From Siphonodentalium dalli (lineage: Eukaryota > Mollusca > Scaphopoda > Gadilida > Siphonodentaliidae): DNA of 64,000 nucleotides. Shown here one piece after another: positions 57,101 to 64,000 of this stretch. Position 1 is the stretch's first letter, and the number at the start of each line of letters is the position of its first letter. The stretch covers positions 85,043,980 to 85,107,979 of the forward strand of contig CP136063.1 in assembly GCA_032622095.1 (NCBI GenBank), in the 5' to 3' direction. The position numbers and the translations under genes were made by a program. The notes beneath the pieces were generated by a model. It was not told the origin of the DNA and made no database searches. It was given only the letters and a program-made list of their open reading frames with translations.

Positions 57101-57695
57101 AAGAATGCCATATTTCATTGCTCCAGTGACCAGTGAACATAACCAATAAAAAGGTAAGTCACATTTCGAACCAGTTCCATACAGAAGAAACTGGTCTAAA
57201 TTTAGAAGATATTAGTGAAAAAAAGTCAAATTTTCCACTTACGGCTGCCATTTTGACGGTCATCTTGGACGGGGAGTTCCAATTTCGCCATAAGTGTGTG
57301 CCATTATAACGCGCTGAGTCATACTTGCTGTATATGCCTAATTTTAAATCGCATATTTCATGGTAAAATTAATTCCGACATTTAATAAACTATATAATCA
57401 CGAAACGCTCTTTAAATTCGGAAAACCCCTTTAAAGAGGGGTTAAAGTGAATGTTCAGCATGGCTCCATAGCTAATATCAATTGGTATGGTTGGTATGTG
57501 AATATGTACATATGTGCAAAAGTTCATGCTTTAGTCACGAAGTGAACAATTCTATTACTAATCTACTCCACTATATTGGTTATCGCTAACCAGCTAGATT
57601 AACGTCTTAATTCGTTTAATCGTTTTTATTAAAATTCAAGACCCACAAACAAATTGAATTTTTATCAATATAACTATATTTTATTTTATTAATAG

Positions 57696-57811
57696 TACCC
57701 CGGTTAAGGGGAGAGAAAAATAGCCATAAGGCTCATTGCAGTGTTCCTCCGCACGGAAATCTTTAGTAAAAGGCGAAAGATTTATTCGTGTTTGAGGAGA
57801 AACCAGAGCTA
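57696..57811 (-). ncRNA. U5: U5 spliceosomal snRNA gene (unit D)
   Basis: Intact. It differs from the unit A and C copies only by one fewer G in the 3' terminal hairpin (GTACCCCGG against GTACCCCCGG on the plus strand). Loop I and the Sm site are unchanged. Confidence 0.95.
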
Positions 57812-57854
57812 AAAGATATAAAAATTCAGAAACAGCCCAACCTAGCAGGCTGCT

Positions 57855-57873
57855 CCACCAAAGAAGGTGTGAT
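57855..57873 (-). promoter_or_regulatory. Candidate PSE of U5 (unit D)
   Basis: ATCACACCTTCTTTGGTGG at the same position relative to U5 as in the other units. Confidence 0.4.
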
Positions 57874-60800
57874 ATAAACAAAGAGAAATTACAACAAAGA
57901 GAAATTACAACAGCGCGACACCTTTTTTCAGCGATAAAGGAATTATCCGCACAAATCATTGCACGACAATCGAAACAATATCCAATTATAACACTTCTGA
58001 CAATAAAATTTAGGTATTTATTTTGACCCTCGTATGTTCTGGAAATTAGAATAGAGTTATACTTCGTTTGGTGACGAATAAGCGAGATCAAGGAATCGGG
58101 GAGCTAAATGTGTTCTATAGTCCGGGAGCGAGTACACCGTGGAATGCTAAAGGTGAAGGTAACTGAAGAATGACCTTCACCTGATACATGCGACACGTTA
58201 TTAAAGGATGACATCGCGTTTATTTGATTTGTACATCATATCTAAATAATTTAAACTGGTCAATGAATGGGGGAATGGATTTTTGTGAGCCGGAAATTTA
58301 TTTAACTAACTGCTGTAGTTCTGGGTTTTTCCAGATCAAATTTGGCTGTGGGATAGCCCTGTCGTACACTTTGGGGATTTATTTTAAAACGTAAACACAG
58401 GACCTATGATTTTTCTTGCATTTTCGTGATCAACTGGTGTCAGTCAATCTAGCTGGGTAAACATCACTGGTATAGCGGATTAAGGCAAATTTTCAAGACA
58501 ATTGTTCAAATTGTGACTAAAGCATGAAACTTTTCACATATGTAGATATACATATACTTATTGGTATTAGATGTGGAGCGCGCTGAAATTTCAATTTACC
58601 CCTCTTTTAAGGGGTTTTCAGAATTTAAAGAGCGTTTCATGATTATATAACTTGTTAAATGTCGCAATTAATCTTACCATGAAATATGCTATTTAAAATT
58701 AGGTATATACAATAAGCATGACTCTGAGAGATATAATGCCACATTTTTATTGTAAAATTGGAGCTCCCCGTCCAAGATGGCCATCGAAATGGCAACTGAA
58801 AGAGGACATTTTACGTTTTTCACTAATATCTTCTAGATCAGGTTCTGCTGTATGGAACTGGTTCGGAAATGTGACTTTATTTTGAATTTTTCGTGTTAGT
58901 GATCATTGGAGCAATGAAATAAGCCATTTGAATTATCCCAGTCCCTTCCGATCCCTCAATAAGTAGATTATACAGAACTCCGTGTGAAATTTCACCAAAA
59001 ATCAACGTTAGAATTCTAGTCAAATTTTAACAAGAAATTGAGAGAACTGTGCAAATTAAGTGAGGCATACAAATACTTATGAATATTTGAACTCAATGGA
59101 ACAAAAATTGTCACTTTGTTAGAAAACTGATGGCTGTCAAAATGGCGGCCAAAACCTGAAAATTTGTAAATATTGCCCCATCATGCCACGCAATCGCTTA
59201 TAAGTTGCGATTGACAAATGCAATTGGCTATGCTGCCTTATATACATTGAATATTCTCACATCTATGATGCACATTGGTTAGTTTAGATATATAAATGTA
59301 ACCACTGACATTACCAGAATTATTGGACTTTTATATCACAACTTGACATAAAAATCGGCCAAATTTATTTACTTTTCAGGTTTGGACCAATTATTCAAGT
59401 ATATGGAACTATCTTTGGTATCAAAGATGTTTTTGATCTGTCTTAAATGCGTCACACTAATGTGTTTTTAGACAACATTGCTCAAGATGGCTTCCAAAAT
59501 GGCAACCACATTTGGTAAAAAAAATTCACGCATTCCGAGCAGTATTCTCGGTTCCCAAGAGTTAGCAAATTGTAACTCACTTGGTTATAAACCATGTTGC
59601 TTACTCCACTGACGACTACATGTTTCATTCTCGTTGTTTGTGTACCTTCTGAGGCGGCATTCATTTTAAATGATGTACTGCAGTATGGAGTTTATGGAGT
59701 TGTTGACTCATGGCTGTATAGTCATGTGTGTGGTTTATGGGAAAACCCAAGTGTGGTTGTATGGTCATGGGTGAGGTGTATGTGTATAAAGCGAGTGGCT
59801 ACATGGCCACTTGTGTGGTGTTTATGTATATATAGCATGATTGTGTGGTCGTGGGTGAGTTGTGCAGTTGGACATTTGGTGGCTATCACTTTCCATTATA
59901 ACTTAAGTATATGCTAATCGATTGGGAGATAATGTCAAAGAGTTCCTCATCTTGGTAGCCTTGTATACGCACAGTTCAGCACAATGGAGGAAACGGCTTT
60001 CCTGACATTAGTCAATCAATCTGGATGCAAAAGGCCCAGAATTTTATGTTAGTAAGCTTCTTTTTTTTTACTCTTCTCCTAGTTTGACTTTCTAAATGGC
60101 CTTCTGGTCAACCTGCCAGTGCTTTAAGCTGGTTATTTCTGTCATTCTAGTGTACTGGGTGTGGGGACGCCTACCCCGATAGACGTGTTATCTGGGCTGA
60201 CACCAACTTACCTGTAATGGTTGCACATGTTTTTGGGCCAGAGTAGGCACATAATTAATCCCCTCTCAGTTCAGTTTCAGAGTTCTGCTTATTTCCGTTC
60301 AAAATCATGGCCAGAATTTTTCGGCAAAATTACATACTGCATGATTTAAAATTAAATTGTCGTGTCGCATAAGGTACTGGGACAACCAGAATAGAACATA
60401 CATTGTCAGCTGATTAAGTAACATGTTTAATAACCAAGTTAATCACAATGTGATACCTTTACAGAAGAGCAGAGAATAATGTCCGGGATATATTTGAAGA
60501 TATCAACTTTTCTACCAAATGCTGTGGATATTTTGCAAGCCAGCTTGAGTATATTTTCCTAAAAACACATCAGTGTGACGCATTTAAGAAGGATCAAAAC
60601 AATAAACACACAAGATAGTTCCATTTTACTTGAATTTTTTTTGCAAACCTGAAAAGTTATTTTTTTGTCGATTTTGAGAGAAAATTCCAATAATGTTGGT
60701 AATGTAATAGTGCACTTATTCATGCTGCATCATACATGTTAGTATTCAATGTACATATGACAGAACAGCCAATTTTATTCATCATCCACAAATTTTAAGC

Positions 60801-61528
60801 GATTGCATGGCACGAGGGGACAATTTTGACGGCCATTTTTAGCCAAAGTGACAATTTTGGATCCATTGCGTTGAAATATTCATAAGTAATTGTTTGCCTC
60901 ACTTACTTTGCACAGTTCTGCCCATTTCTTGTTGAAATATGACTAGAATCCCAATGGTGATTTTTGGTGAAATTTCATGCCGCGTTCTGTAAAATCAAAA
61001 TATGGAGGGATCAGAAGGGGCTGGGATCCCAAGAATGCCATATTTCATTGCTCCAGTGACCAGTGAACATAACCAATAAAAAGGTAAGTCACATTTCGAA
61101 CCAGTTCCATACAGAAAAAACTGGTCTAAATTTAGAAGATATTAGTGAAAAAAAGTCAAATTTTCCACTTACGGCTGCCATTTTGACGGTCATCTTGGAC
61201 GGGGAGTTCCAATTTCGCCATAAGTGTGTGCCATTATAACGCGCTGAGTCATACTTGCTGTATATGCCTAATTTTAAATCGCATATTTCATGGTAAAATT
61301 AATTCCGACATTTAATAAACTATATAATCACGAAACGCTCTTTAAATTCGGAAAACCCCTTTAAAGAGGGGTTAAAGTGAATGTTCAGCGTGGCTCCATA
61401 GCTAATATCAATTGGTATGGTTGGTATGTGAATATGTACATATGTGCAAAAGTTCATGCTTTAGTCACGAAGTGAACAATTCTATTACTAATCTACTCCA
61501 CTATATTGGTTATCGCTAACCAGCTAGA

Positions 61529-62005
61529 TTAAAGGTACTCAACCCGTAAAGAGGGTCCCCATCTCAACAGATTCCAACAACAACAATCCGATCAGAGGGT
61601 CCTATATTACTATTTCTTTGGCTTTGGGGGTAAAAAATATTTGATTCGAGTCGAGGAACCCATCAAACAAAGCTCAGAGTTATTAGATATTGATTTTTCA
61701 AATTTGTTATGTTCTCGAGATGAGTACCAATAACTGCCGTAATCTGCTCTGGATGTGTACTCCAAATCTATTCAAACAGACAAGGATGAATAACTCTAAA
61801 ATCAAGTGGTAATTTTAACGCAATTTTGATTGAGTACTGGGCCAGATAGTATTCCCGATAATGAAAAATAATAGATTTCTAAAATCGATATCTAACAAAT
61901 CTGAGCTTTGATGGGTGACTTCCTCGACTCGAATCAAATATTTTTGACCCCCGAAGCCATTGAAATAGTAATTGAGAGGAGTTTTATCGGGTTGAGTACC
62001 TTTAA
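61529..62005. mobile_element. TTAA MITE (AGGTACTC family) with known empty site
   Basis: Element 61533-62001 (469 bp), termini AGGTACTCAACCCG and CGGGTTGAGTACCT. Unit D has CTAGATTAACGTCTT with a single TTAA at 57599-57602. Here TTAA is present on both sides (61529-61532, 62002-62005). This proves a TTAA target duplication and insertion after the D/E duplication. Confidence 0.95.
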
Positions 62006-62098
62006 CGTCTTAATTCGTTTAATCGTTTTTATTAAAATTCAAGACCCACAAACAAATTGAATTTTTATCAATATAACTATATTTTATTTTATTAATTG

Positions 62099-62173
62099 TA
62101 CCCCGGATAAGGGGAGAGAAAAATAGCCATAAGGCTCATTGCAGTGTTCCTCCGCACGGAAATCTTTAGTAAA
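62099..62173 (-). pseudogene. U5 snRNA 3' part, unit E (cut by LINE copy 3)
   Basis: From the 3' hairpin (CCCCTTATCCGGGG here) to loop I, ending with the target AATCTTTAGTAAA (62161-62173, plus reading). The LINE tail follows at exactly the same place as in unit B. The 5' part must lie beyond position 64000. Confidence 0.95.
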
Positions 62174-64000
62174 AAAAATTATTTTTTTTTTTTTTTTTTC
62201 TTCAAATTTTCATGTCGTCTCAGTTCTATGTTCATCAAATTTCAGTGGGTATGTCTGACCAAGTTTCACTGGGAAACTAAAGTAGCAACCGGCTTGTCAG
62301 ACTCCATAGCTTCATCATCGTCGACATGGTTCTTTATTAAAAACACAATACAGTTGAAGACGAAATACGCGTACAGACACATTACAAACACAAGACGAAA
62401 ACGAAACGCGAGACAACACAACAGCACAGCATCAAAAACATTTGGACATCACAAAAACAGCAATCCGAAACACACATTCATGATGCACCCTGAAATATAC
62501 TAATATCTAATATTAAAATAAATATTCTAATATGTTTTTATCGTCAAATTTTGCAAATAATGACCAGTGATCATGGAACATTTCTAACGGGAATCTTTGA
62601 CTGTCTACTAGTATTCTGTATTTGATATCGTGAATGAAGAAAAAAGCAATGTCTGTTCTAGATATGTTTTTTCGATGGCTGTATACTCTGTTTCTGCTTG
62701 ACCAAATTACTTGCCTATATGTGGCTAAAATATATAAATATGTCCCAAGGTGTGCAGGCGATAAAGCATTTGTTAGCATAGCTGGACTCACCGAAAATAA
62801 AATTAATCTGGCTTCTATGCGAAGTGGTCCACCTACTAATCTGACTAAAAGTTCATAAAGAGCGTTTCTGATAAATTTTAAGAATTTGCAATGTAGAAAG
62901 CGGTGATATACTGTCTCAGCTTCTGGGCAAAATATACAATTATATGTTCTGGAAATATTTAAGGAGCGTAATAAACTTTGACACAATATGGTGTTGTGCG
63001 AAATGATCCATGATACACGTCTTCCTAATGGTTCCATGAAACTGTGACGCAGCAGTTCCCAGACGCGCGCAAAAGGCACGTCGGGGAACTGCAGTTTCAC
63101 TTTAGGAACGACTTTATCTTTATTTATAAGTAAATTGTAGTAGTCACATGATTTCATATTAATGTGATCAATATTTGCAGAATCTACGGAACGTAACAGT
63201 TGTAAACAGGACTTGTAAAATGGGGAGGGGTTCAAAGTATGTGGAGCGGAATTCGAAAATAAATTCGGGTTGTAATTTCTAAGTTGTAGTCCGAGCCAAT
63301 ATCTGGCAAAGTATAACCATTTCTTGTCTTCTGCGGAATAAATAACTTGTCGGATATGATTCAAACGAAAGGCTTTCATTTTCAGATTGATGTTGACTAC
63401 GGCTAAGCCTCCGTCAACATAATCTTGAAAGAGAACTTTGCGTTTGACGAGTTCAATTTTAGAGCCCCAGATAAAACGAAACATTTGTCTTTGAAATCTG
63501 TCATGATAAAAGCGAGGTAACTCTAAAATTTGTCCGACATACCATAGTTTGCTGCATGCAAAAACGTTTGATACAGTTGTCTTTCCATGATAGGATAATC
63601 GTCGCGAAGTCCATAAATTTAATATTTTTTCATACTTTATCCATATTGAATGCCAAATATCATCTGAGGTCATGTTCTTTCCGAAATTAATGCCTAGTAA
63701 TTTTTGGGGTCCGTCAGGCCATGAAATTCCGAAAGCATGATCGTCAGATACTCGGAATTTACCAAATTGTAGGCCTTTTGTCTTATTGATATTAATTTTG
63801 GACCCTGAAGCTCTGCCATAGCGCTGTGCTAGTAATAAAAAGTGTTTAACTGATTTTTCATCTTTACAGAAGGCTGTTGAATCATCGGCATAGAGGGAAA
63901 TTTTGACTTGTTCGGGGCATCCGGGGGCATGTAACCCTATAATTCTTTTATCAGCGCGAACTTTAATGGCGAATGGTTCAAGGCATAGAACGTAAAGTAG
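62174..64000 (-). mobile_element. U5-inserted Tx1-like LINE, copy 3 (enters from the window edge)
   Basis: Minus strand, 3' part only. The 3' end is an A tail of about 18 plus TAATTTTTTT joined to U5 loop I. The 3' UTR (CATGTCGTCTCAG, CGACATGGTTCTTTATT) matches copy 1 but differs from copy 2 near the end, so copies 1 and 3 form one subfamily and copy 2 another. Confidence 0.92.
62513..64000 (-). CDS. LINE copy 3 ORF2, 3' part (open to window edge)
   Basis: The frame is uninterrupted from 64000 to the stop at 62513, about 495 codons. It has the RT catalytic block LYADDST near 63880, KLLGINFGKNMTSDDIWHS, RFIWGSKIELVKRKVLFQDY and the C-terminal CIFCPEAETVYHRFLHC zinc-type motif. It is clearly homologous to copy 2 ORF2 but has many amino-acid differences. 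No shift or stop is visible, so this copy could be active; the rest lies outside the window. Confidence 0.9.
   Translation of the reverse strand, partial: LLYVLCLEPFAIKVRADKRIIGLHAPGCPEQVKISLYADDSTAFCKDEKSVKHFLLLAQRYGRASGSKININKTKGLQFGKFRVSDDHAFGISWPDGPQKLLGINFGKNMTSDDIWHSIWIKYEKILNLWTSRRLSYHGKTTVSNVFACSKLWYVGQILELPRFYHDRFQRQMFRFIWGSKIELVKRKVLFQDYVDGGLAVVNINLKMKAFRLNHIRQVIYSAEDKKWLYFARYWLGLQLRNYNPNLFSNSAPHTLNPSPFYKSCLQLLRSVDSANIDHINMKSCDYYNLLINKDKVVPKVKLQFPDVPFARVWELLRHSFMEPLGRRVSWIISHNTILCQSLLRSLNISRTYNCIFCPEAETVYHRFLHCKFLKFIRNALYELLVRLVGGPLRIEARLILFSVSPAMLTNALSPAHLGTYLYILATYRQVIWSSRNRVYSHRKNISRTDIAFFFIHDIKYRILVDSQRFPLEMFHDHWSLFAKFDDKNILEYLF

Larger units (their letters stand above)
54295..58227 (-). 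repeat. U5 array, unit D (3.9 kb, minisatellite deleted)
   Basis: Nearly identical to unit E. The minisatellite core is deleted: GCAGTATGGAGTTTATGG near 55755 joins points that are about 1.4 kb apart in units A-C. Confidence 0.85.
58228..62173 (-). repeat. U5 array, unit E (runs into LINE copy 3)
   Basis: Copy of unit D with the same internal deletion (near 59690). A TTAA MITE is inserted at 61533-62001, and its U5 gene is cut by LINE copy 3. The rest of the unit lies beyond the window. Confidence 0.85.

Overview
This is eukaryotic, AT-rich, intron-containing and very repeat-dense DNA with no bacterial-style operons. The CR1-like element with a 2A peptide, the Tx1-like LINEs, the many short inverted-repeat elements and the marine-invertebrate style tailed repeats suggest an invertebrate, probably a lophotrochozoan such as a mollusc. 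The sequence alone does not fix the species.

Layout. 1-1772: three head-to-tail dispersed repeat copies with microsatellite tails. 1.8-15.3 kb: mostly small non-autonomous inverted-repeat elements: two TTAA-flanked families, a family with exact 5-bp target duplications, and nested palindromes. The same stretch holds a 5'-truncated CR1-like LINE (7084-7921) and one convincing host exon on the minus strand (9802-10334). 15.3-20.4 kb: a nearly full-length CR1-like LINE (minus strand) with a 2A-like ribosome-skipping peptide and one frameshift. 20.4-22.7 kb: a THAP-type zinc finger exon and a decayed transposase-like gene, both minus. 23.4-28.8 kb: nested short elements and a long inverted-repeat element.

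28.8-64.0 kb is the main discovery. It is a tandem array of U5 spliceosomal snRNA genes on the minus strand. Three U5 genes are intact (35982-36098, 51611-51727, 57696-57811) and are nearly identical. Two more are split by LINEs (40676/46412 and 62099/window edge), and one is an old 3' remnant (28923-29007). Each unit also carries a roughly 4.4 kb structure with imperfect terminal inverted repeats of about 1.3 kb around a degenerate minisatellite.

Three copies of a Tx1-like, APE-type LINE sit at the same nucleotide of U5, in the conserved loop I (CGCCUUUUACUAAAG), in the same orientation as U5. The complete copy (40751-46358) has a 13-bp target duplication, AATCTTTAGTAAA. The copies belong to different sequence subfamilies, so separate insertions explain them better than co-duplication. 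I infer a LINE lineage specific for U5 snRNA genes. U2- and 5S-targeting Tx1-group elements are known to me; a U5-specific one is not, but I could not search.

Within the array the repeat units act as natural empty sites. They show the exact insertion points of a second LINE (51989-54130) and of a TTAA-targeting short element (61533-62001). No protein-coding host gene is seen inside the array.
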